A DNA stretch of 64,000 bases from Spinacia oleracea. Lineage: Eukaryota; Streptophyta; Magnoliopsida; Caryophyllales; Amaranthaceae. This document shows, piece by piece, positions 13,566 through 26,608 of the stretch. Made by a program: the position numbers and the translations under genes. A model generated the notes under the pieces. The model had not been told where the DNA came from, ran no database searches, and worked only from the letters and a program-made list of their open reading frames with translations. The stretch covers positions 5,580,001 to 5,644,000 of the forward strand of contig NC_079490.1 of assembly GCF_020520425.1 (NCBI RefSeq). The letters run 5' to 3'. The number at the start of each line of letters is the position of its first letter. The stretch's first letter is position 1.

Positions 13566-14353
13566 AGGAGATGATGCATACAGAATTGTATTAACTTATT
13601 AGTGTATCGAGCTAGGTATTAGTGTGCACTGACTACTGAGTAGTTTTATGGTGGATCACTGTTAACTAAGTAGGTGTAGGTTACAACTTAAGAAAATGTG
13701 AATCCCTTGTTTATCTAATCTAATTGACTCATCAGTGACTCAACGCTTTCTGTTAGTCTGTTCTTTGTTCACAGTTCAGTTGCGCGGTTGTTTTAGTAAA
13801 GTTGTCTGTTGGCTGTTTGTTGAAGTGTTGATTTTGATCAGTATTTGCAGCTCGTTTGTTATAAGAGAGAATGAATAAGTGATATTCAGCAAATGATTTT
13901 GGCACATCAAAAAATTGTTTTTGGCATATCCATTTGTGAAAGGGTGTTTTCCATGCTCTACATACAAGTGGTGTGTGCGGTGTGCCAACATCAGTTTTCG
14001 GGATATTGGTGCCGTAGGGTGTCATCTGAAGAAGACAAATTATCAGTTTATCTCCGATTCATCACTTCCTTCTCCCTTAGTCTCTTCGTTTCTGAACAAC
14101 GAATGGCCAATCCCCTTATCATTCCCCCCCACTCTCAAAGAGTCTAACCTACTATCCCAAACGGTTGACCTGTGTAGGGTTTTGACCCAGTAGAGCACTT
14201 CATTTTACCTTCAAAAAATAAAGTGAGAGGCTTATTGGAGTTGGGATGGGCCAACTCACACTGTCTTAATTTAATACGACATGAACCTGTTGTAAATCCG
14301 ACAACACACAAGAAATACGTAAATGAGCCGTGGGTGCGAATAATATAGGAGGC
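13566..14353. other. EFR3 3' flank and intergenic DNA
   Basis: Contains the presumed 3' UTR of the EFR3-like gene. Overlapping open frames on both strands at 13750-14190 have no recognisable domain and are taken as chance. Confidence 0.5.
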
Positions 14354-14356
14354 TAA

Positions 14357-14664
14357 GAGCATCTCCAATGGTTGTAGCTAGGGACTTGCTTGCAATTTTT
14401 AGAAATTTCAAGCCACTAGCTTGACCATTGGAGTTGGAATAATAAATTAGCTTGGCCAATAAGCTAATTTGCTTGAAAAAACTTGTCCAATAAAATAATT
14501 TTAAATCAAATTAAATTTAAATATTAATTGACAAATATGACTACATTAAATATCAAGCTAGTAGCTAATCATTAGGGTACTAACTAGCTAGAAAGGAAAA
14601 TAGCTTGAAATATTATGTGGCATGATAAGCTAATTTAGAAATTAGCTTACCATTAGAGATGCTC
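14357..14664. mobile_element. Tourist-like (PIF/Harbinger) MITE
   Basis: 308 bp with terminal inverted repeats GAGCATCTC(C/T)AATGG at both ends and TAA immediately outside each end (14354-14356 and 14665-14667). This is the typical target duplication of PIF/Harbinger-derived MITEs. The interior is AT-rich and repeats AGCTAATTT/AAATTAGCT words. It has no coding capacity. Confidence 0.8.
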
Positions 14665-14925
14665 TAATATAAATGCAAATGGAGGTGGAAGATTCGGACA
14701 TGCGAGCATATCTCGTTGGTACACTAAAGTAAATTATAGTTCTACATGAACAATTGATTTAGAAATTTGGTAAATACACGATCAGTTGGCCCACAAGTAC
14801 GCCTTTTTTCTTATTTTGAGAAGGAGCAACACAAACAGTCAAACACCTTCCAATAGACGAATTTACGGATCTAGAAGCAGCAATTTAGCACAACAAAAGT
14901 GGAGAAGAAGTGATTAGCGTGGGAA

Positions 14926-16707
14926 ATGAAGAACATTACTCCTCCATCCATGTTTCATTCTGGTAATTCTTCTTTTTTGTCTTTATTCCTTTTACGCCAT
15001 TTTTCCTCCAACCGTAGACTCGCTGCCATTGATGACCCTCAATTGTTTCTTCAATCTGTTAGAGAACATTGCAAATTAGGGTTTTCGGATTTGAAACTCC
15101 CCATTTCCCTCTTCCATCAATTGACCTCTTTGCGTCCTCTCCCTTCTATTATCGTTTTCAATCAGCTCTTTACTGCCATGAATAAATTGAAGCGTCTTCA
15201 TCCTCATTCCACCATTGTTACTCTTTCCAAAAAGCTTGAGTTTTTGGATATTCGACCCAACAGGCATTCTATTGGTATTCTTGCCAATGCTTACTGTCAT
15301 CTAGGCCATGTCGATTTCGGGTTCTCTCTCATGGGTAAAAGCCTTAAGCTTGGTTATCCCCCAAATGATTTTACCTTTAACACCTTAATCAATGGCTATA
15401 TCCACTGTGATATGCTTCCTCAAGCTGCTCAATTATTGGATCAAAGGTTTCCAACCTGACATTGTTACCTTTGGTGCTGTGTTCAAAGGCCTTTGTAAGA
15501 TTGGTGATAATTCTGCTGCTCTCAGATTGCTTGATAAAATGCAATCAGATGGTCATTGTAAGCCTAACCTTGTCATATGTAGCACTATTATTGACAGTCT
15601 TTGTAAGGACAGACTCTTAAAAGAGGGCTTAGACCTGTTCTCTTCTATGAAAACTCAGGGCATTCAACCTAATGTGGTCACTTATAACTCATTGGTTCGA
15701 GGCCTCTACAATTCCGGCTCTCGGGAGAGGCTAAGGCTGTATTGGATGAGATGATACAAAAAAATATACAACCAAATGTTAAGACCTACAACATGTTGGT
15801 TGACATGTTCTGTAAAGACGGGAGTGTTGATGAAGCACAGGCAATTCTACGGCTTATGGTTGAAAGAGGTGTAACTCCCGACATCATTACTTACAATTCT
15901 TTACTCGATGGTTATTGTCTGCGTGGCCAGATGGAAGATGCCCAAAAGTTACTTGGTCTCATGGAACAAAGTGGTTATGAGCCTGATCTTTTCAGTTTTA
16001 ATACTATGATTAATGGATATTGCAAGGCTAAGAACATAGACAAGGCCCTGAACATTTTCCAAGAACTGTGTCAGAAAAGGATAACACCTGATGTTGTAAC
16101 CTATAACACTCTTATTGATGGCTTGTGTAAATGCAGTAGACTTACACGTGCGCGCCAGATATTTACAGAAATGCGAGCTCAGGGAGTTGCTCCAGATGTT
16201 TTCACGTATAGTTCGTTGGTTGATGGCCTATGCAAAAGTGCACGGCTTGATGAGGCAGTAGCAATACTCGAAGATATGGAAGACAAGGGCATTAAACCTA
16301 CTACTGTCACCTACAATATCCTAATGGATAGCTTGTGTGAGGCTGGAAAGCTTAAAGATGCAGCAAATATCTTCTTTGATCTTGTATTGAAGGACTTGAA
16401 GCCTGATATTAAAACATACAATATTATGATTAAAGGCTTCTGCGAGAAAGGATTAATGGATGAAGCTGATGTAGTATTGAGAAAAATGGAGGAAGATGGT
16501 TGTTCCCCCGATGATGTCACTTATAATATGATCGTCAAAGGATTTATTCTCAATAATGACTTAACGAAAGCATTTTACTATTGTAATATTATGGTTAGCA
16601 AAGGATATGAAGCTGATGCAGACACTTTCTCAATGTTTGTTGATCTCTTGTCTTCTGATAACTTAACTTACTCGTCCAAGAGTCAGCTGCAGAAGTTCCT
16701 TAAATAA
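14926..16707 (+). pseudogene. P-class pentatricopeptide repeat (PPR) protein, two frameshifts
   Basis: Intronless organelle RNA-binding protein gene of the P-class/Rf-like kind. The reading begins MKNITPPSMFHSGNSSF, followed by a Ser/Arg/Leu-rich stretch that looks like a mitochondrial transit peptide. After that come about 12 tandem 35-residue PPR motifs with the usual NTLI(N/D)G, DVVTYNTLIDGLCK and P(D/N)(V/I) words. The frame changes twice. Near 15440 the LLDQ of one motif passes into GFQPDIVTF of the next in another frame, with a few bases missing. Near 15725-15745 SGSRE passes to EAKAVLDEM through a 1-base deletion. The last frame runs uninterrupted 15742-16707 to TAA. Either a recently broken gene or assembly errors; no other decay is visible, so an error or a young pseudogene are both possible. 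Confidence 0.82.
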
Positions 16708-17767
16708 CTCAAAGTTGAATATAACATGATTGTGAATCATGGGGAGATTTTGGAGCTGTGATGACTGATGATCAATCAATACCTATGAATAATCAAAAGC
16801 GTTGGTACGTATGTGTAAATTTGCAGTTAAACATTCTGATTTAGGAGGAGTTTAGATTGCAGTCTTTGTAGCAGTTACCTATGGCCTTGAATCATTGTTA
16901 TGTTGCATATATCTCTGTTTCTCTTGGTTACAGAAGCTGATATAGATGGTCTATGATATGACTATATGATTTCTTCACCTTTTATCGATGAGGTTTATCG
17001 TAATAGCATAATTCTGGTGTTATTGATATGGTCATGAATAATTAAATACTGTCTAATGTATCAGTTGTTGCTGGAAAGTAGAAGTTTCCGAAGCAGCATA
17101 GATAGCTGAAAAGCAGGGGAATATTGAGAACCACCCTTCTGAATCTGAATCATGCAGATGGGGGAAAACTATATCTGTAATTCTGTACAGCGTTGATTTA
17201 TCTATGGGTTAATTAATACATCCTTAATTGAGGATAAAAACTCCAAACATTAGTGTTGCAACTATATATCTGAAACAAACCAAATTCTGTAGTATACTTG
17301 TTTTGACCTTGTATTTGAATAAATTTCTTATATATAGTTGCAGATCACATTGTTGAATTATCAAGGAAATTAGGGGTAAAAGTTCAGTTTTCGGTTTTAG
17401 ATTAAGGCCCAAACCGAATCCAAACTGAACTAATTCGGTTTTCATTTTTTGAAACCGAATCCAAACCAAATAACCTTTTAATTCAAATCAAACCAAATTG
17501 GATTTTTAATTTTCAGCCCAATACAAACCATAAAATCGAATTATCATGGGCCTTTTAGTTGGGCCTTTTTTGGGCCTATATTATACCAAATTTTAGCCAA
17601 TTTTCGGGCCTTTGTTATACTTTTTAGCCAAGTTCGGCCTTTTCAGTTTTAGTTCGGTTTATTCAGTTTCAGACTTTTCTGTCCAATCCAAACCATAAAA
17701 TCAATTTTTTAAAAAAACTTAGTCCAAACCGAACCGTATAGAAAAAAAAACCGAACCAAATTTCTTA

Positions 17768-17814
<47 letters not shown>

Positions 17815-18254
17815 CTACCAAACTTTCGGATTTATATAATTCTATAACAGGAAACCAGCCTAAGAGTAATTCTGTAATTGCTAACTTTGAACTTTGTAAC
17901 AATATCTAACTAGTGATTAGCCATTCGAAGTATGAATGCAGATTTTTAGTTTGATTTTTAGTGATTTCAACATCATGTTTTCGTGTTCAATAATCGCTTA
18001 CACTTATTTATTATCAAATGCTATTACACAACTGCAGTTCATAATTATGGGAAAAATATATGCGAAGAACTTGGTATATTTTTCTAAACACACATGACAA
18101 AATTAGTGGATAATAAAATGCGTAGAACTTCATAATAGTTAATGAATGAATGAATTAAACATAATTATCGACTAAAATCTGCGATAATACTTGGATAATT
18201 AACAATCTTAAAATATGTAACACTTTCTAAAATACAAGAATATAATGTACTTAA
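16708..18254. other. intergenic between convergent PPR and sugar-transporter genes
   Basis: Holds the 3' flanks of the two converging genes and the CCGAA/TTCGG repeat at 17375-17822. No gene seen. Confidence 0.5.
17375..17822. repeat. AACCGAA/TTCGGTT-rich interspersed repeat with (TTTTCGG)n tail
   Basis: Dense alternation of AAACCGAAT and ATTCGGTTT words on the same strand, with GGGCCTTT-type spacers. It ends in six to seven tandem copies of TTTTCGG at about 17770-17815. The many inverted words could fold extensively. It looks like a degenerate non-coding transposon; clear ends were not found. Confidence 0.55.
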
Positions 18255-20623
18255 TTAAGCCTTAAGCACGGGCATCTCGGGAGTAACAACATCCTCGGGA
18301 ATGAAATGACCCCAAAACTTGTGGTTCTTCCAGACAAGAGTCATCTCTTCAATAGGAACATTCTTGGTCTCGGGCAACAAGAAATAGATGAATATGGTCA
18401 TAATCACCACGAAGAAGGCGAAGAAGATGAAGAGTCCAAACTTTAAGGCACATAGCATTGGGAGGAAAGCTTGGGCTATAATAAAGGTGAATATCATGTT
18501 AACTGATACATTGATACTCTGTGCAGCAGATCGGACTTCGAGAGGGAAGATTTCACTAGGGACGAGCCATCCTAGAGGTCCCCATGACCATGCGAATCCA
18601 GCTACATAGATGCATATAAATAATACAACTACAATTGCGTACCATTCTGGCAAATTTGTTGCATCCCCTGTCACTCCAAATTTCCATCCGATGAATGATG
18701 CTACTAGGATCTGACAATGCAAAGCAACAAAGGTAAGTCGTCAATTAATTAAACAGTCAATTAATGTTACTATTAATTAAATTAAGATGGAAGAAATTGA
18801 TTTGATTACCTGAAGAACAAGCATTTGAATGCCACCCTGAAGGAAGAGAGAACGCCTTCCCCACTTATCAACACCGTAAATGGAGACCAAAGTAGCAACA
18901 ACATTAACGCCACCAGTAATGACAGCTGACATAAGGGAGGCATCATTTGCAAATCCAATTGTTTGAAACAAAACAGGTGCATAAAACATAATCACATTGA
19001 TCCCGGTAAGTTGTTGAAACATAGGAATCGCAACAGCGAATATGAGAGGAGGTCGATATTGTCTATTTCTTAAGAGGCTTCTCCAAGGGTCTTCCACCTT
19101 CATGGAGGTTTCACTAGCTGTAACTAGGTCTTGGAATTCAGCGTCAACATTGTCTACCCCTCGGATTTTTAACAGTTGTTTCTTAGCTTCATCGGGTTTA
19201 CCTCTTTCAATGAGGGAGTTGGGGGTTTCAGGAAGGATTAAAGAACCAACAAGAATAATGAGAGCAGGAACCATAGCTCCTCCGAGACTCAACCTCCAGC
19301 CAATGTGATCAACTTTGACAAATACGTAGTTAAGGAGATTGGCTATGAGGATTCCTATTGTAATTGTGAGTTGGAACATCATGTTTAGCGCGCCTCGGTG
19401 CTTGTAAGGTGCCATCTCCGATAGAAACACAGGTACTGACTGCAAATATTATCCAACAACCAATAATTTACTTAGTTTAATTTTATGAACAAATCTCAAC
19501 TTACCATTACAATTACAAATATTGGTTGTATATATATGTGCATGATATAGCAATGAGTATAAATTAGAAACCGTAACTCTATCAATATTCATATATCATA
19601 TATAGGTCAGGAACTAATCGAACTATTATTTGGTTATACTCCATGTGTAATAATGCATTAATTAACGCTTTGATATAAATTGTTTCTTAATAAGCTACGT
19701 AGTACTTCAAAATATAATGCAATATCGATATCAATATCAATATCAATGTCATATTACATACGTAGTATCAAACTAACTGGTTATATAGTTATATATGCAT
19801 AATTCATTAACACTTTGATATAATCATATAAATCGTTTCGTAATCTACGTGGTACTTTAAGATAGAATGCAATTGTGCTTAAAAACAAGAGTTACTCCGA
19901 ATGTTCTGCCACTAATAGTAATCTCTCGAGTAAAACATATTGCAATTCCAATTACTAAACAGAAAAAATATTGGTTACGGAGTCGATACCTGATTAGCGA
20001 AGCCAATGCCAAAACCAAGAAGTATACGGCCGATTATAAGCATGGCAACGTTTTGAGCAGCGGCATTAACAACAGCACCGACAAGGAAGAGGAGACCTCC
20101 CGCAAACATGGATCGCTTACGGCCCCACTTTCTTGTGACCGTGGATGCCACAATAGAAGCTACTAATGCAGCCAAGTATAAAGAGGATGTGAACATAGTT
20201 AATTTGACGCTATTGAATTTACAATACTGGTTCGTCCCAGAATCCGCCATCTGTTGTCTATAAACTGAAGGGAAGAATTTCTCCAAAAACATAGGCATTG
20301 ATGTAACTCCACCTGCATATATGACAATTATATTATGTTCATTGACGTATCTAATAACACACTTGCGATTAATACTCTTACTTGGCATCCGAAATTTACT
20401 AATTAAGCGAATAACACTAATCAATTCAAGCCATGCAAATTAAATTAAACCCTGTTAATCTAATAATTCAATAAATCAAATAGATACCTGAAATCCCGAT
20501 GTCATAACCGAAGATCAAACCTCCGGCAGCCGCAAGAAGACAACTCAAAAAGACGTAACCAGTTAATTTTCCTGGATAGTCTTTACCTACTTTTCCACTG
20601 TCAACAATTATTCCACCGGCCAT
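18255..20623 (-). CDS. STP-type monosaccharide/H+ symporter, 514 aa
   Basis: Plasma-membrane hexose/proton cotransporter of the major facilitator superfamily (sugar carrier protein C/STP1-like). Four exons in transcription order: 20623-20488, 20312-19990, 19439-18810, 18710-18255; 1545 nt in a single frame with GT-AG borders. Diagnostic words in order: [26 protein letters not shown] in helix 1, TNQYC in the extracellular lid cysteine region, [32 protein letters not shown] at the end of helix 6, [17 protein letters not shown] in helix 7, [25 protein letters not shown] and [13 protein letters not shown] at the C-terminal end. Twelve membrane segments are expected and the hydrophobic pattern agrees. 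All residues usually needed for transport appear present. Length is typical (about 510-525 aa). The exact STP number cannot be assigned by eye. Confidence 0.93.
19651..19872. repeat. imperfect duplication and (ATATCA)n in STP intron 2
   Basis: Segments 19651-19724 and 19798-19872 share the order CATTAA, CTTTGATATAA, GTTTC(T/G)TAAT, CTACGT(A/G)GTACTT and ATGCAAT, so they look like an old tandem duplication. Between them is a short (ATATCA) run at about 19721-19750. Confidence 0.55.
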
Positions 20624-22006
20624 TATTTATTTTATCTCTAAGTTTGATCGATAGAAAATATGGATGAGTAAAATAAGGCACAAAGTGTCAACGTATTTAT
20701 AGTACCGTACTTTCCTAATCCTACTCGACATATAATAGGAAACTAATTAATTAATAATTCGAACCTATAATAAAAATAAGAAACATAACATAAATATAAC
20801 TCTTACTCTCCTAATTCTATCCGAACAAGAAGTAAAACGGAATTTACAAGGAGCACAGCCAAGAATTTTCGTTTAGTCACTAACTTCTATCTTTATGGAT
20901 TTCTTTTGTTTTGGTTTTTGCGTAGAGTAGGTTGTTGGAAATTTATTTTAATTAAAACACTAGAGTTTTTTTTTAGGGAAAGTTATTTTTTAGTTATTAA
21001 TTTATTGGTTACTAATTGTTAGTACAAGCTGGATAATATTTATTATAGTATTTTTGAGAGAATAAATTATATCCCGTATAATATTTTAATATTCTTAAAA
21101 TAAGTTACTATGTGATCTTACGTTATACTCTGTAAAATGTACGAAGAGCTAGAAATATCTTATTGTATAGAACGATACACCATCAATTGGTGGTGTGACG
21201 CGTTTACACGAAAAATACAAGATTGTCGCCCGGCGAGTAACTGAATATAGAATACATGCGTCACTAATTTATCAAAGATTCTCCTGACTCCTTGTATCAG
21301 TGTTAAGGTCACCTTGCCTATACTATAGGGTCGCGGGGATCAAACTCTACTACGAAACAGAAACATAAATAATTAGAATTACGTAGTATTATTTACTATT
21401 CTTACGAGCCTTGCTACGAAACAGAAACATAAATAATTAGATTTTTTTTGACATACAAAATAATTAGAATTATCTAGTATTATTTACTATTCTTATTGTT
21501 TAGAGTTACTTACTCATATTGTTTAGGGTTACTTACTCATATTGTTTAGAAATTATAGTTACTACTATGATTTTTGAGGTTATTCGCATGATTTAAGTTA
21601 GTTGACACATTTTTCACTAACTATGTTTAAAAAATACCCTACTATCTACTACTAACACCTAATAAATTAATAAGTCAATTAAATTGTCTAAAACTATTTA
21701 CTAGTCAAAGCGGATCAAGTATCAAGGGACGGAGGGAATGAGAAACTACAAAAATTGGACTGTCTCCTCGTCCTTGTATAAATCAAGTTCAAGATCCGTG
21801 GATACTAACCCGACCCATTAAATCAAACAATTTTTTTTACAAGTTGGGAAATCCAGCCAGTCCAAGTCCAGGCCCATAAAAACAAAACCCATTTTTTCAA
21901 GATTTTTTCTCATTAGACCATCTCCCCTAAAAAAAACCTTAGCCAACTTCTCTTACTTTCACTCTGAGCTGAAGATATCTCCAACAAACAAAGCTCCACA
22001 CCAACA
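20624..22006. other. divergent intergenic region between STP and ClpP3 genes
   Basis: Shared upstream region of two divergently transcribed genes. A tandem duplication lies at about 21351-21500: CTACGAAACAGAAACATAAATAATTAGA followed by a TAGTATTATTTACTATTCTTA block occurs twice. GTTTAG(G/A)GTTACTTACTCATATT also recurs just after it. No gene seen. Confidence 0.5.
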
Positions 22007-25000
22007 ATGGCTCACTCATATGTGGCGTTACAGCCTTCGTCAACTACTCCACGACTCAACGCTTCCATCTTCGACCACCACTCGTCTTCTCGCTCCTTCG
22101 ACTCTCACTTTCTCTCTCTTCCGTTCAAGCCTCTCTCCACCAGGTAATTTTCTTTTGCTAAAACCTCAAGATTTGATTGATTGATTGAATGATTGTTGTT
22201 GTTGTTGCTTAATTGTAGTTTTTTCGTCAATTTTTGGTTAGGGTTTTGAAATCGAGTAATTCTTCCGAGAAAATTCGTCGAAGTTCGACGGTTAAGGCTG
22301 TGTATTCGGATGGATTTGGAACTCCGAGGCGAAATGAACGCGGTGGAATTTGGTCAATTAGGTAGGGTTTGGTTTATCGATTTGATTATTGTTGCTGTAT
22401 GTGTAATTTGTTGAATTTAATTGCCAATTGAAGCATGGAGTGGTGAACTTTTGAATTGAATTTTGTAGAGATGATCTGTTGGTTCCGTCTTCCCCGTTTG
22501 TTCCTGCTTATGCGGGACAAGGACCGCCTCCTATGGTACAAGAAAGGTTCCAAAGTGTGATTACTCAGTTATTTCAATATGTAAGGGTTTTTTGAATTAT
22601 TTTTTTTGTTTTAGCTCTTAATGATTAAAATTAGAAATCTGTTTAGCTCATTTCAATGTATTTTCTGCTGTTGTTGGTTTGTCGTAGAGAATAATTCGAT
22701 GTGGTGGAGCCGTTGATGATGATATGGCTAATGTAATTGTTGCTCAGCTTCTATACCTTGATGCGGTTGACCCAAACAAGGTTGGTTTTTGTTTATTGCT
22801 AAGAAATTTGAAACAAGTTCAAATGAGAAATAGATGTGTTATTGATTATATCTTAAGTTGATGGTCTGATAAGAAATGTCTCACTTATGCTTATTGCTGA
22901 GTGGCTGAGTGCTTACTTAAGTAGCTGTATTACTATGCTATCCTTACTTGAAGGCTTTCTACTTGGAAACTGGATTACATTTGAAATCAGAACAGTTCTG
23001 TTAGGACTCATCATGACTGCCTCCTTGTGATTAATTGCGTAAGCTTTTTCTTGGCCCAACTAAATTTAAGCAAGTTGTCATTACCCATGAAGTTACTCCG
23101 AGAAGCTTCTTAAAATTGAACGTAGATAACATTAACTTGTATTCATACCCCCCCCCCCCCACCCACCCACACACTATATTTAGAAAATGTACACTCCGTG
23201 TAGGCATATACGAAGTATTTGTCTATTACACTTTGTTTGGATAGCAAGATGGAAGGAAGGGGGAGAGAAAAGAAAGGGAGGGGGGAAGGTGGAGCTCAAT
23301 TCCCCGTCCAAATCTCTCCAACTTCGCAGGGATGGTTTATATTAAAGAGGGAAGGAAAATGAATTGCTCCCTCTCTCTCCCCCTCATTCCCCCAACCCTT
23401 TACTCAAGCATGTGAACTTGTTCTCCTTCCTTTCCTTCTCTCCTTTTCTCTCTATTTCTTCTTTTCCAAACAACGTGTTAATGTGAATGTGTCATTTACG
23501 TCATTTTAAGCTTATTAGTTACTTGAACCGCTAGGTTTTCCCACGTCATTTTAAGCATATCAGCTACTTGAACCGCTAGGTTTTCCTGATACTTCAAATA
23601 ACTCAGCTAGTTTAGTAGCTTTTCTGCTAGCCATTTTCCAAGCCTTTTTAGTTTTTTGTCAAATCAAGCCTAAGTCTATAATCAAATATCAAGGGAGATG
23701 ACTTGGAAGTTACATATACTTTTTTAAGTGTATCTTATTGATTGCATGTAATAAACTGTAGATTATTTCTAGCATGTTATAAACATATTCTTCCTCTCTT
23801 GTAAAACGCTTATGTTGTGCTGCAAAGAAAGGAAAAGGTCTGTACTCCTGTTAAGTACTTTTGTACACGTTGCCTAGAGACAGTGCTATTAATCATCACT
23901 GTGCACTTTATATCATCTAAGGATTTGTGAAATCTTATGCTTGTTTGATCTTCCACTAGCTTATATTTAATGTATTAACCCCCTTTCTATAACTTGTATC
24001 TAATTGCAACACCCTTCTTGAATGATGTGGACATGCAGTCAACTTAAAATATTTTATTCTCCAAGTTTCAGTTCTCCATGTCTATATTTTAGTGTTTGAT
24101 TTAATTGCGATGACATGTGCAGGATATTGTCATGTATGTGAATTCCCCTGGAGGATCAGTTACAGCTGGTAACCTTTGTTATTAAATTTTAGTTCTTTTT
24201 TGGACAAATGATGGAATTTCTTCTGCTTTTTTCTCTAGCAAGTTTAGTTGGTCCTAACCACTGTCTTGTTAGGTATGGCCATATTTGACACGATGAGGCA
24301 CATCCGACCTGATGTCTCCACTGTATGTGTTGGACTAGCAGCAAGGTGACTCTTAATACTTTCTTGATTATTTTGGATCTTTAGTTCCTTCGCTTTTGTA
24401 CTCGTGATTCATCATCATCGTGATTTCATTTCTATGTTTTCAAATTGGTGCATATAACAAGAATTTTAAAGAGGATCTTGTACTTTTTATCCTGTGATTC
24501 TCTGTAAATATAAGTGACCACTGACCACAGATCCAACCTTGTTGATTTTCCTGTGGCTCTTTCTGTTGTAATGGAAGCCTTGTTTCTGCTTTGCCCTCTT
24601 GCTTTATTTGTGCTCATTTTAGGTAGCAGGATAGAGTTACTCAGTTCATTCTCTGACTTTCTTTGTGAGGGAGCACCTCTTATCAGTACATGCTGCCCCT
24701 CCTTTTCTGTTAATTAAATAACTCTTTCCCCCATTAGTCTCCCAACCTTAGTCTTTGGTGTTTTTGCAAGTTGTCATGGAATACTCCGTAACCAGTTTAG
24801 ATCTTTTGGAGACTTTCTCGCGATTCCCTTATTACGGTTTTACCATGGAAGCAGGAAAATAAACTGGTGGTGGCAATTTAATAGAAACCTTTTTTTCTTG
24901 GTCCTATTTCCTAAAGTATAGTTTATTTATTCCTTGTTGGAGCATTTTGCTATACCATCAAGCGGTGTTCCTATGGTATGTTCTGATGCATTATTTGGAG

Positions 25001-26608
25001 TTTTAACCTTTTCAATATGTATGGTTAGACCTTGATATTTTAGTCTGCTCCCATAATCAATAAGAGTGAATATATGTTGAGCCTTGTAGTAAGTTCTGCT
25101 TCTATTCCTTTTAAAGTATCTTCTTTACTGGATCAGCACTTCTGTTAGATATTTTGCCAATAGTGTTATGGTTGCTTGGCTGTTCTTTCCTGGAGTGTTT
25201 CAAAGAATGACCTACCTTTTTTATTTAAATTATGGATGTCTAATTGTCTATCCAATATTTTTCCAGGGAATGTGACATTTTCTTAATGCCCCCCAAAGAA
25301 GTGTTTTTTTATATTATTATTGTTTTTGGATATTAAGGCTCGTAAACTTCTTCACTACAATTGTATAGTTAAGTCGGGACATCTACGTAACTTTTTGTTT
25401 ACCTCATATTTTGTTTTGAAAAATGACAAGTTCAATATGATAGAAGGAATGGTTCTATGCTTAAAAGTCAGTCAGTTGGAACATTCTTTTTTCCTCCTAG
25501 AGTCCCCGATAACTTCTACTTGGAACTCCATGTTCTTTATCAGTAGTTTTAAGTAGATGTAATCCCTCTAAAATGTACAGTTTTTTTTATTATTATTATT
25601 TCTGAATTATATTGACCTTCTTGTGCAGTATGGGGGCTTTCCTTCTAAGTGCCGGGACCAAAGGTGAGTCATCCTTACATGATCTATTATTGGATTACTG
25701 ACATTGTTAGATTTTGCACCTCTATCAAAGGCTTATTGTTTTGTTTTGTGATGCCTTTTCTAAAGGGAAAAGATACAGCTTGCCTAATTCAAGGATTATG
25801 ATCCATCAACCTCTTGGTGGTGCACAGGGTGGTCAAACTGACATCGATATCCAGGTAAAACTCTCACCTTCTAGTATTACATCCTCGCATCACACAGAGA
25901 TGGCTCCAATTCTTAGACAGTTATCTGCGGTTTCCCTGTTTTTTAGTAGTCTATTTCCGTGTGACTTCCGAGATGCTTGGATTTTTGTGACCTTTATTAT
26001 TTAATCAACCTATGTCAAATATAATGTGGAACTAGATTAGGTTCCGTATACGCAGTGACATTATAAAATTATAATTTGACCATTTTTTTATAAAATATTT
26101 GAGTAACAAAGAATTGTTCCAAAATAAATTAGTTTGGAGTACAAAAGATTTTGATAGATTTTCAAAAGACTAATAAAGTTTTAGTCAAATATCCTGAATC
26201 TATTTCATAAAAAATTATTGAAACAAATAAATGAATTAAAATAAAAGGAAAAAAATTGGCTAATTTCCCCTGGAAGGAACACGTGTCATTCCTGGTGTCT
26301 GTTTCATTAATGTAATAGATTTGAATATGGAAACATCTTAATGGCCAAATTGTAAGCATGTGAACTCAATTACTGTCCTTATTGGTCCTGTTCAGGCAAA
26401 TGAAATGCTGCACCACAAGGCAAATCTCAACGGGTATCTGGCCTATCACACTGGTCAAAGCTTGGCAAAGATCAACCAGGACACCGACCGTGATTTCTTT
26501 ATGAGTGCCAAGGAAGCCAAAGAATACGGGCTCATTGACGGTGTCATTATGAACCCTTTAAAAGCACTACAGCCGTTAGCTGCTGCAACTGCTGATCTGG
26601 CATCGTGA
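22007..26608 (+). CDS. CLPP3: plastid ATP-dependent Clp protease proteolytic subunit, ClpP3-like, 305 aa
   Basis: Serine protease subunit of the chloroplast stromal Clp core. Nine exons join in one frame (918 nt): 22007-22143, 22242-22361, 22469-22580, 22688-22780, 24123-24168, 24273-24345, 25629-25663, 25766-25854, 26396-26608. The first 70-80 residues are rich in Ser, Thr and Arg with few acidic residues, as in a chloroplast transit peptide. The catalytic triad is intact: Ser in GLAASMGAFLL, His in IMIHQPLGG, Asp in DTDRDFFMS. That separates it from the inactive ClpR subunits. Words such as [27 protein letters not shown] and the C-terminal [13 protein letters not shown] favour ClpP3 over ClpP4, ClpP5 or ClpP6. 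The catalytic Ser codon is split by intron 6. Intron 4 carries a MITE. Confidence 0.93.
23228..23475. mobile_element. purine/pyrimidine-switch MITE, copy 1, in ClpP3 intron 4
   Basis: Starts near TTTGTTTGGATAG, runs through a GGAAGGAAGGGG-type purine tract, then a core TCCAAATCTCTCCAACTTCG / AGGGATGG / AGAGGGA(A/T)GG(A/G)AAATG, then a pyrimidine tract ending TTCTTTTCCAAACAACG. The ends are inverted (TTGTTTGG / CCAAACAAC). The same core is found at 30415-30650 and at the window edge near 63885, so it is an interspersed family. Confidence 0.6.
23495..23590. repeat. 46-bp tandem duplication in ClpP3 intron 4
   Basis: ACGTCATTTTAAGC followed by TTGAACCGCTAGGTTTTCC occurs twice in succession with few differences. 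Confidence 0.65.

Noticed and set aside
13750..14200. Overlapping frames of 70-92 codons on both strands
   Set aside because: No domain, no splice context, and overlapping one another; likely chance in the intergenic DNA.
17770..17815. (TTTTCGG)n as a possible telomere-like repeat
   Set aside because: Not the plant telomere unit TTTAGGG, too short, and embedded in a dispersed AACCGAA/TTCGGTT repeat.
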